Source: Emydura subglobosa
Lineage: Eukaryota; Chordata; Testudines; Chelidae
Length of the DNA: 64,000 bases
Assembly: GCA_007922225.1 (NCBI GenBank)
Contig: ML679974.1
Location: 3,647,105 to 3,711,104, forward strand
Direction: 5' to 3'
The notes beneath the pieces are model-generated. The model ran no database searches. It worked only from the letters and a program-made list of their open reading frames with translations, and was not told where the DNA came from. Position numbers and translations under genes: made by a program. Of this stretch, positions 54,936-64,000 are shown one piece after another. Positions within the stretch are counted from its first letter, which is position 1. Each line of letters begins with the position of its first letter.

Positions 54936-57900
54936 GTTATGCCTTATACTGTGGTTAAACTGCAAAAATAAAATATAGAAACCAATTTGAAATAATACCC
55001 AATTGATAAGATATTGATAAAAATTGTATGTGTGTAAACATAAATGTATTTTTAAATCACATGATTAGTTAAATATCAATTGATCTAATAGATAAAATAT
55101 ATTTTATAACAGTACAGTGAAACTGTTTTAAGAAACCATCCAACAAACCAGCCCAAACTAGGGCCACAGTTCTACTTATGAGTACCTTTATGCACACGAA
55201 TAATTTCAGAGTTCAGTGTTAGAATTTTGAGATCAATGGGATTACTCATGTGCATAAAATTACTCATGTGCAAGCATTAGCAGAGTTGAGGGTTTACTCA
55301 TCTCCAAGTGGATCTTAACTAAAAATCAAACAAAATTGCATCTGTACACTTGTGGTTATGTTAAAGCAGTCACTTATGACAGTATGGTATCCTGATTGCA
55401 GGTTTCACTATGTATTATATATGCTGTTGGTAAGGCTGCACATACTTGTTTGTGCATTTTTGGTCCAAAATTCAAATACAAAAGTGAAAATATGTCACTT
55501 TGACCAAGGACAGTCTTTCTTTGTTATATCTGGTGTGGCCATATGGATTCAATTTCCTTGGAGATATTGTTGCTTCACAGTAATACAGCTGCAAACATAT
55601 TTTTGGTTTACTAAAAATATCCTTAAATACAGAGGGGTTGATTTGATTTTATTGTAAATACCTTCCAAATATTATAAATTTAGTAGTTACTACCTGTCAC
55701 TCTATTACATGTGAAGTGTTAAAGCTGTGGACTGTAGTAAGGATGAAGTATATCCCAATGCCAGGACTTTCTGGCCTACCTCAGTTAAAATCTACTTTTA
55801 TACCACATTATTTTCTTTTAATCTATGGAAGTCTTATTTAAACAAATTGTGAAAGATCACAGTGTGTGATCCCAAAAATGGTGAACCATTTAATCTTCAG
55901 ATGAAAAAGATTTATTTTTATTTAAAATTAACTAGATTTTTTGTTCAAGGGTAGTTTTCAAACACTCTCAATATGTTTAATACATTCTAAACATTAAAAT
56001 AATGCAATTAACTTCTGCTGAAACTGTTATACTACATAAATTAATCTTCCAAAGAAAGGGAAAAAACAATACCCTCACCATCCAAAACAAAAACAAAAGA
56101 CCTGCCTGTGGTTATTAATCTCTTTCTTCCTAGAAGAATCAAATGATCCCACTCTGAAAAAGAAAGTTGACAAAAAGACATGGTATTTGCCATGTAAAAA
56201 GGAAATTAAGATGACCTAATCCTAAATGCAGGTCTGCATATGGATAATTCAGTAGGCTTATTGATTATAGTAAAAAAATTGCATGAATGTAAACTGCTGA
56301 ACTAATACAACAAATTCAATGCTTCTCTCATGCAAGATTCTCAAGGGCATAGCATGGCTTGTCAGGAGTGGAGTATAGATCATGAACACATTCACAAAAG
56401 TTTATCATAGTCCTTATTCTTTTTCTAACTTATCTAGACCATTGTTGATGTTCCATTGGGGTGTCAAGTACAGCTCCACTCCACAATTAGCAAATAATAT
56501 ACACTAAAGTTAATTTTCCTAATGAATTAGTGCTCAGATGCCTAAAAAAAGAAAATGTGCATTACTCTAGTTCAAATTCTCTACACACAGACAGTTTTTT
56601 CAGTCTGTAATTAATTATGGCAGTCCTTGTTATTTATCATTACTAAATGCATTCATCTTTATTTTTTAAGGAAGGGTGGACTGAAATTTAATAATAGTAG
56701 TGGTGCATGGTGTGAGCTGAGAGATTTATTTTTCTTTGTTATGAATGATTTATGAGACTCTTCTTATGTGAAGAGAAAATGACTGCAACTGAGGCTGAGG
56801 GTGAATTATAGCACAGTTTGACTACGTAATATCTTAAGTATCTGTAAAAACATGACAGGTTTAAGTTTCTGACAGAAAGACAGTCAGGGAAAGATAATCC
56901 ACATAGAGATGGGTAGATCAACTGGAAATAAATAAGCACTAGTTTAAATCTCAGCCTAGACCTCAACCAAAGCCAAACTTTTTCACAGGTTTAAATTAGT
57001 TGAAATAAAAATACTGCCTCTTCCCTCTTGCAGCAGTCCTCTGTTTTGTCTTTAGAAACCATCCACACACATCCAGATTCCTGACTAAGATTTTTGAATA
57101 ATAATCCCCAAATAATCTTAGATTTTAAACTGGACCCTGATCATGCTGCTGGGGCAGGACTTTGGCAGTGGAAGAATGTGGGTGTGTGAAGTTTGCTCCT
57201 GGGCCCATATACATATAAATAAATGGTGGGGAGAGAAGCACAAAAATATATATTGGTTAAAGCCAAAGACAGTTGTGCTACAGCATACCCTCAAGAAAGC
57301 CACTAAGAAGGAAACTCCTATGGAGCAATGGTGTGGCCAGGTAGTGCCATGTAAAGAGTGATACAATAAGGGTGAAACATTAAGAAGCAGCAGCCAAGGT
57401 AAGAGAAACACCTGCTATGACCTGCAAGGGATCTAACTGCAGTGACAGAGAATAAAAGACTTTATTATCAGGGAGCCAAACTGACAGAGAACTTTCAAAT
57501 AGCCAGAGCCAGTCACACACCCTGACTTGGTATGCAGCAGGAGAGGTGTATGGTTGTGCCAGGCAGACATCGCCGGAACAAGGGATAAATCCAGTGAGTT
57601 AAGCAGTGAGGGTTATTACCTCTATTTTCTATCATCTATTGATAGGACTTTGTGTTGCTTGCTGGCACACTGGAAAAGAAGTAACTTGTGATTCTCTTAG
57701 CATTAGTATTTCCATGCTTTTGTGTGGGAGAGAATATAGCATGAATGCCTGCCATTTTTACCCTTCGCACCTGCAACTTACAATAATAGAACATGTTTTT
57801 CTAACCAGTGCATGACAGTCAGAGATGCCGTGTACTGCTGAATGTCTAATGGATGGCACATGTACTCAGGGGATGACACCACATAGGTTTTGCCTTCTCG

Positions 57901-58701
57901 AGTGGGGTTTTTATAATCTTTGTTTTGTTGTAATTTTGTACTTTCCTGCTAGCGATATGCTGTGTAAAGGAGGGCATAGTCTATGGATCTTTGCCTCTGG
58001 TGTTTCTTTAAAGAGGGATTTTTAATTGCTAAACAACTCAAGGAATACAGGTAGATGAAGGGAGCTCATGTTAATGCCATTATTGTTCAATGATTTGGAA
58101 AGGGCAGCAGAGGGAGTTTGATCATCCTTAAAATGTATTCATGCTGTCTTTATTCTTCTCCCTGGTGTATTCTTTAGATTAGCTTGCTCTAAGGGGAAAG
58201 GAGTTTTTGAAGAGAATAAAAATTACGACAAGTATGTGCTAGAATAATGGCATTGAAGAAAAAAATACGTAAAACATTGCACAAAAGAGCTACTGAAATG
58301 TATGTGAAGCCTGCAAGTCAAGAGCACAGATTGTGTTTTGAATAATGCATTTTGTATAGAAAGGGCTTTGAACAACTCAGTAGAAAGAAATAGTGTGTGT
58401 ATTGCAATTAAAAGGAATTTAGTGCATTAAGTATGATCTACCACAAACTGACATGCATTATTTACTACTGAGATCCAATACTGTTAATATTCATGGTATC
58501 ATACATTTGAAGAGAGAGGGAAGATGATTCTTTTATTGGGGAAGACAAAATGTAATTTCCTTGGGTACAGAAGTTGATCAGCCCCAAGAATCAAACTTCT
58601 GAGAAAAAAAATTATAGTCAGTGGGGAGAAATTTAGATCAACCTTTTCAAACCTAGGGTACTAAAGTTATGCTCCTAAATCATATTTAAGTAACTGAGTA
58701 T
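54936..58701. other. Non-genic AT-rich stretch
   Basis: ORFs at 55352-55657 (+), 56739-56966 (-) and 57118-57411 (-)/57143-57361 (+) were checked and show no family features; the last pair overlap on opposite strands. No clear repeat. Confidence 0.35.
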
Positions 58702-58787
58702 AAGTGGTTCAATTTTCAGAAGTATTGAGCACTCACAAATCCCACTGAAAACAAACAGGAACTGCACCTTTGAAAATTGGACCACTT
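58702..58787. repeat. Palindromic repeat
   Basis: 'aagtggttcaattttcagaa' is matched by the reverse complement of 'ctttgaaaattggaccactt' at 58768-58787. Arms are about 20 bp with few mismatches around a 48-bp centre. Confidence 0.6.
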
Positions 58788-60462
58788 GTATTTAGAATAC
58801 ATAGAGACCTGTCTAAAGTAGAAAGGAGACTTCAATAGTTGGATTTTGAGTAAGCTTCAACAGTTCAATCAGATACCAGCTGGCCTGTGGTAGTAGTTTG
58901 GAAAGACACCATTTCCTTCCTCCCTACAATATAAACCTCTTTTATGACTGTAAAGTTGTGATGTGGAGGTTAAAGATGTTTCAGGAAAACCACTTTTATT
59001 GCTAATTCTCTCTCAAACACATAAACGGACAATGTTTCAGATGAATTTATAAAGTTAAGTGAAAGCCAAAATGCACATCTTCCCAGTTTCTTCCAACAGA
59101 CTAGCTGAAATACAGCTAGGAACAAGACAAGACAAAAACACTTAATATTTAAAAGAAAGCCAATGCATGGCCCGAGGCAATGCATAAAGGCGTTAAGGAT
59201 AGTGGGCAATACTGGTCCTTCTGAAAGAAGCTCAGCAGAGGAAATTCGTCTATTTTGAGAGATGAATGAATAGTGATTCCACAAATAGTACAGAGGGAAA
59301 TGTTATCAAGAACACACAAGGGATGTCTGAGGGTCTCAGTTATATGAAGTTAAGGACAGAGAAGAGTATGTTTGGATGAGTCTGATGTGCCAGAGTGCTG
59401 AACTTATTTCAGAAAATATAAATCTGCATAAGTCATGGTGACTACTTATTTTTATAAGATGTCAGGCAGTGGCAGGGTGCCTCATGAAGGCAATTTCTAC
59501 AGGAAGGAAAAGAGAACCTGATAGTTGAAAACTATCTTCAAGTCCTCTGAAATGGCTGCTGTAGAATTATTCTTGAACAACTGTTATAATTCATCTGAGT
59601 TTAACTAACCGGAAAACACAGACCCAGAACCCATCATCTCAGTATAAGGGGGATTCTGTGGTGATGTAGTGCTGGTGTAGTGACATTTACACCACCGTCC
59701 TCTTACTGTGGTTGCCAGGAGAATGGCTGGGGGAAAGAAAGTGTGGCCAAAGCATTCCTGTGCCCCAGTGAACCTTAGCTACTGTATGTGGCCTAATGGG
59801 CTGTGGGCAGCTGGTCCGAGTTAGAGCAACCATCAGGTTGGTAAAATTTGATTGAACTTTAATGGATCCAGAATTAAACCCACTGGGTATATTTGTATTA
59901 TTAACATGCCCTCCACTGGAATGGAGAAAATCAGCAGCTATCTCTTCCCTCTGCTTTCCAGATTATTATTTTTTTAATAGTAGAAACTTGCCTGATAAAT
60001 TTTAGGAGGAAAAATTATGATAGGAAAATCCACAGTATGATTTTTATAAATGTACTATTTTGTATGGGTTTATCTTTATGAAATTTGCTGTTAGGTCACG
60101 TTATGAAGGAGCTGCATGTTTTCAGTACTGGAAGACTCCTGGGCATGGGGGACTCATTAAAATACTAAGAACTTATTCCATTGGAGGTATTTACTGAAAC
60201 ACTCCTGAAGACAGGGTGTAAATCCCTTTAGCTGGCTCACACCTTCGTTGACTTCATAGGTATCCTCTGAAGTTTAGGAAAGACCTTTGAAGTGCTTACA
60301 TATATAAAAAGGAAATTAGAGTGTCTAGCACAAGATACCAACCTTCATGAAGTGTTTTTGTAAACTGGAAAATACAATGGTGACATGTTAATGAGGACTT
60401 TGGACATCTCCACTTCAGAAGCAGTATGAAGAAAGGCTACACAAGACTGACTGACTGATCCA
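58788..60462. other. Non-genic stretch
   Basis: The ORF 58970-59284 (-) has a hydrophobic middle but no recognisable family. Nothing else. Confidence 0.35.
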
Positions 60463-60800
60463 TTAGAGAGACAAGTTATCTTTTACTGGACCAACTTCTG
60501 TGGTGAGAGAGACAAGCTTTTGAGAGTCATAGAGCTCTTCTTCAGGTCTGACTGACCCATTGTTAGGAGATACAAGGCTGGAAAGAACACTCTCCTCTGA
60601 GAAGCATCTAGACACACACTTTGAGCTATGGATTGTATGTAGGGAAATGGTCTGTTACGTTTTTCCAGACCTAAAGAAGAGCTCTGTGTAAGCTTAAAAG
60701 CATGTCTCTCTCACCAACAGAAGTTGGTCCAATAAATGATATTACCTCATCATCTTGTCTCTCTGATATCCTGGAACCAACACAGCTATAACAACACTGC
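60463..60800. mobile_element. Inverted-repeat element with 'agaagagctct' arms
   Basis: The left arm (60463-60550) 'agagagacaagttatctttt', 'actggaccaacttctgtggt', 'gagagagacaagcttttgag', '..agagctcttcttcaggtct' is the inverse of the right arm (60666-60765) 'agacctaaagaagagctctg', 'agcatgtctctctcaccaac' and 'agaagttggtccaataaatg', '..cttgtctctct'. About 115 bp of unrelated sequence separates them, and 'ggaaccaacacagctataac' follows on the right only. Possibly two copies of one short repeat inserted head to head. Confidence 0.65.
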
Positions 60801-61295
60801 AAACAACTTGTACTATTGAGGCTTTTCGTAGGCCCAAGAGAAGTCAACCAGAGTATATTTAACCCTTGAAATGCTTTATTTTTTTAATTTCTTTATGCCT
60901 TTTTTCTCTGTATCTTAAATAAACAGGATTGTGTTTAAATGCTTCTGTAATTTAGATTTAAACTGATGAAGCTAGTGAAGAGGTGCTGACTGAATGTCTG
61001 GGAGATGACAATCTCTACTTTTGGAGGGAAGGAGGGAAAGCAGACGGGGTTAACTACTTAAGAGGTACTAAAGGTCATAAGAAGGCAGTTGGAAGGGGTT
61101 ACAATACCCATGTAAAAAGGTGCTATAGAAGCAGGCAAGGTAAAAGTGAGCACTCAGTCCTTCAGCGCACTGCCAGATGGCCCTTACATTAAACACTCTG
61201 TGGAAATAGTTCTAGGGCAAGCCCTAAAAATTAAACATATAGTAAATGGCATGTTGCTAGCAAAGGACACCAAGTGATTCAAGATAAGAATACCA
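60801..61295. other. Non-genic stretch
   Basis: The ORF at 60983-61192 (+) has no recognised domain. Confidence 0.35.
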
Positions 61296-61487
61296 CAGAG
61301 AACCACAGAAGATTAGGGTTGGAAGGAACCTCAGGAGGTCATCTAGTCCAACCCCCTGCTCAAAGGAAGGCCAACCCAACTAAATCATCCCAGCCAGGAC
61401 TTTGTCAAGCTGAGCCTTAAAAATGTCTAAGGATGGAGATTTCACCAGCTCCCTAGGTAACCCATTCCTGTGCTTCACTCTAATTAG
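61296..61487 (-). mobile_element. CR1 LINE 3' end fragment
   Basis: 'accacagaagattagggttg', 'gaaggaacctcaggaggtca', 'tctagtccaaccccctgctc', then 'gatttcaccagctccctagg' form the CR1 3' UTR on the minus strand. It stops abruptly at 61487, where CR1 coding sequence starts on the opposite strand. Confidence 0.8.
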
Positions 61488-61850
61488 TCACTGGTGAGGC
61501 CACATCTGGAATATTGTGTCCAGTTTTGAGCCCCCCAATACAGAAAGGATGTGGACAAATTGGAGAGAGTCCAGTGGAGGGCAACAAAAATGATTAGGTG
61601 GCTGTGGCACATGACTTGTGAGGAGAGGCTGAAGGAACTGGGCTTATTTAGTCTGCAGAAAAAAGAAATGAGGGCGGATTTGATGACAGCCTTCAACTAC
61701 CTGAAGTGGATTCCAAAGAGAATGGAGATAGGCTATTATCAGTGGTGGCAGATGACAGAAGAAGGAGGGGAGGTCTAAGGGGGACCTCCTAGAGGTGGGA
61801 GGTCTAGGCTGATATTAGGAAAAACTTTTTCACTAGGAGGGTCATGATTC
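61488..61850 (+). pseudogene. CR1 LINE reverse transcriptase C-terminal fragment
   Basis: On the plus strand, 'gtgaggccacatctggaata' with 'ttgtgtccagttttgagccc' encodes the R-P-H-L-E-Y-C type block. The 61551-61778 frame continues DKLERVQWRATKMIRWLWH, ERLKELGLFSLQKKEMRADL and TAFNYLKWIPKR. This is the CR1 C-terminal region, also present (minus strand) at 17981-18232. Its 3' UTR portion runs on to about 61850 ('gaaaaactttttcactagga'). Adjacent to an inverted CR1 3' end. Confidence 0.78.
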
Positions 61851-62214
61851 TCTACCAGCACACATACAGTCAGGTAACTTATATGGTTTAAAGAAAGATT
61901 GTGAAAAACAGAATGTCTGAAAATACAGTTTATTTTGATAGTAACGCTCTATGACCTTGGTAGCTGGTGAATATGTTTATTTTGACTTGGGAAGTTCTTT
62001 CTCCTAACCTAGCTTCTCCTTCTGTGCGATCCAAGCAATGAAGTTATGTGTTCGTGCCATTATGGTCTGCTGTCAAGAAAGGATTACCATATCACAGCTT
62101 CAACAGCCTAACTTCACTATCATATAAAGTAGAAAAGGGTTACTGAGGACTACAACCCTTTTTAAACAAAACTGCATTTGATGATGATCAAGAGTGGAGA
62201 GGATATATATATGA
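61851..62214. other. Non-genic stretch
   Basis: No supported feature. Confidence 0.35.
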
Positions 62215-63260
62215 GAATTTATTTATTATTATTATATATTTGCACTGTGGTAATGCCTAGCTTATCATGGACCAGGGCCTCATTATGTTAGATGCTGTAT
62301 AAACAAAAAATTACTATCCAGAAGAGCTTACAATCTAAGTACAAGACAAGAGACACAAGGTGGAAGCAGTAAACAAACGTGGAGTACAGGGCAATAATGA
62401 GACAATACTGGTCAATATGAAAAGCAGAGGTCACAGTACACCAGCTGGCTAACTACTGATAGGAGTTTTATTTTTGTAGACAACATTGTGAGGCAATTTT
62501 TAAGGAGGAATTTGAGGGAGGACAATGAGGTGGCTTTGTGGATGTTCATGGGGAGGTCCTCCCATGCATGAGGGGTGAGACATGAGAGAAAGCATGCAGC
62601 TACTTGTTTAAAAATGTAAAAAATGGGTGATGAAGCTGGTATCATTGGCAGAGTGTAAGTGTGGTGTGGCATCTTGATAGCATATGAGAGATGATAGGGA
62701 GATCAGAGATAGGACATAAAGGGTCTAAAGCAAAGATGAGTGTTTGATGTGAAGAAGAGTGAGTAAGTGGAGAATGCAAAAAGAGCTGAAGCCAGGAGCT
62801 AGGAAAATGATTCTCAAGCAGCATTTTGAATAGATATGAGTGGAGCAAGATTTCATTTGTCAAGACTGGAGAGGTGGAGGTTGCAAGTAATTAAGATGTG
62901 AGATGACAAAAGCCTGGACAAGAGATTTAGCTGTGTGGAGGGAGAGAAAAGGCCAGATCCTAGGGATGTTATACAGAGAGTGGCAGCAAGATTTAGACTC
63001 AACTTTGATGTGACGATCTAGAGAAAGGACTAAGTCAAAGATAATGCCTATTTTATGGGATTGAGTTACAGGGAGGATGGTGATGTTGTCCTCAATGACT
63101 GAGAAAGGAGAAGTGGCAGGAGTTTGGAAGGAAAAACTAAGGGCAGTGCTTTTGTTGAGCATAAGCTGATGGTGAGATATCCACATCTAGATGTCAGAAA
63201 GGAAGGCCATGGTTTCAGTTTGTACAGGAGACGGGTCAGGAGTGAAGAGCTAAACACATA
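62215..63260 (-). mobile_element. L2-type LINE, 3' part with RT C-terminal remnants
   Basis: On the plus strand the left end 'tatttattattattatatat', 'ctagcttatcatggaccagg' and 'gcctcattatgttagatgct' is an L2-type 3' tail read in reverse. Upstream on the minus strand, overlapping frames carry L2-like reverse-transcriptase C-terminal blocks: ISHHQLMLNKSTA (about 63180), SHKIGIIFDLVLSLDRHIKV, NIPRIWPFLS.HTAKSLVQAF and VISHLNYL (62860-63186), and PHAWEDLPMNIHKATSLSSL with KFLLKNCL (62412-62672). This order (K-x-N-x-x-K-T, L-G-V-x-F-D, R-P-F-L, then W-x-x-L-P at the end) is that of L2/Jockey-type LINEs. It needs several frames, so it is a pseudogene. It is not CR1, which lacks the W-x-L-P end in this form. 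Confidence 0.7.
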
Positions 63261-64000
63261 TACAGGATAATTAGATGAATGCTTCAGTGCAGTACTTTAA
63301 AGTTCCTCATGTGGGCAAATCCCAAAATCAGAACCAAATAAATAAAAAATATCATAAATCTGATATGGAAGGATGTATAGTGAGAGTTGGCCCTACAAAT
63401 TTATCTGAATTGTGAACTCAATTGTTAAAAGTATGTAAAAGTTCATAAGATGTTACAATAACTTATAGTAACAAATGTTAATGAGAAAAGGTACGAAAGG
63501 GTTCAGAATAACCAAATTTAGTCAAACAAAAAAGGATATTTTGATATAATTCAAGGATTGTGTTGAAATTATACTTGTTAAAAATAGGAGATGTGGAGCT
63601 GGAAGTTAATAAGCCAAAATCTGTATGTCAGATATTAGGCCTAATTGGTAGACCAAATAATGAGAGGATGGGCTATTCTACCCATCACTCCCTCTTTAGG
63701 TCCTTAAAAGAAAGATTTTGTGGCAAAAGAACAAAACAAATGAAAGACGAAGATACAGAGAGAACAGACGCTACTAGACGGAGCTTCACCATCATAGCTG
63801 CAATCCCCACTGTTCCTTGGGAATCCGGGGCTTCCTCATCCTCATCCTCACAGGTGCCCTGACCAGAACAGGTCAGAGAGAAAGGGACCCACATGACATC
63901 ACCAGCCCTGCCAACTCCAGCTGAATCTCAAACACCACATGGAATGACACTTATCACCGTCTTTGATACCATCTAAAAGACTGTCAAACAAGGGGGCTTT
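63261..64000. other. Window edge, unclassified with one ORF and (TCC)n run
   Basis: A 100-codon ORF at 63560-63862 (+) ends in a Ser run from a 'tcctcatcctcatcctcac' stretch (63834-63852). It has a basic middle (RSLKERFCGKRTKQMKDED) and no recognisable domain. The following text ('gaccagaacaggtcagagag' and onward) is not AT-rich like the surroundings and may continue a repeat past the edge. No call on class. Confidence 0.25.

Noticed and set aside
57118..57411. 97-codon minus-strand ORF with a hydrophobic N-terminus
   Set aside because: Looks like a signal peptide at first sight, but an equally long ORF lies on the opposite strand and no family or splice context supports it.
1..64000. CRISPR arrays, bacterial operons, rRNA or tRNA genes
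   Set aside because: No regularly spaced direct repeats, no prokaryotic gene arrangement, no cloverleaf seen. The tRNA-like heads at 50405 and 52640 belong to SINEs.

Overview
This window looks like non-genic DNA from a non-avian reptile genome, most probably a turtle. The background is AT-rich, I recognise no host protein-coding exon, tRNA or rRNA, and most of what can be identified is transposon-derived. The combination of CR1 LINE fragments, tyrosine-recombinase (DIRS-type) retrotransposons, L2/MIR-like remnants and many short inverted-repeat DNA elements fits turtles best. Birds and mammals lack DIRS elements. The species call is inference; the repeat classes are read from the sequence.

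The centrepiece is 11.58-25.67 kb. A CR1 LINE lies on the minus strand and is cut into three collinear pieces (11585-11770, 17800-18378, 24637-about 25670) by two separate DIRS-like retrotransposons of about 6 kb each. Both DIRS copies are also on the minus strand (copy 1 about 11771-17799, copy 2 about 18390-24492). Each has the full DIRS plan, read on the minus strand: an inverted terminal repeat of about 200 bp, a gag-like ORF with a Cys/His cluster and a Ser/Arg-rich tract, a reverse transcriptase (YLDD) with RNase H, a DIRS-type methyltransferase-like segment, a tyrosine recombinase, and then an internal complementary region next to the other terminal repeat. That complementary region matches both outer ends, as expected for replication through a circular intermediate. 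Both copies are dead, with frameshifts, nonsense codons, lost catalytic or zinc-binding residues and, in copy 1, a deletion of about 90 bp in the recombinase. Copy 2 keeps the longest uninterrupted reverse transcriptase; copy 1 keeps the better RNase H. Immediately right of copy 2 lies a foldback repeat, and an 11-bp direct repeat of CR1 sequence brackets copy 2 plus the foldback.

Outside this block the window is a scatter of older repeats. There are three non-autonomous hAT-type elements with terminal inverted repeats and 8-bp target duplications (6390-6724, 27836-28187, 52860-53060). Several palindromic or TIR elements share a 'ctatgtctacactgc'-like end (35729-36010, 42430-42700, 44247-44435, 48383-48635, 52027-52290). 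CR1 fragments lie at 7.8, 30.3, 45.8, 46.0, 51.5 and 61.3-61.85 kb. An L2-type LINE with recognisable reverse-transcriptase C-terminal coding lies at 62.2-63.26 kb (minus), with smaller L2/MIR-type tails elsewhere. There are several microsatellites. One ORF at about 53.66-54.07 kb, preceded by an acceptor-like site, could not be identified. The stretches between repeats show no gene that I can support.
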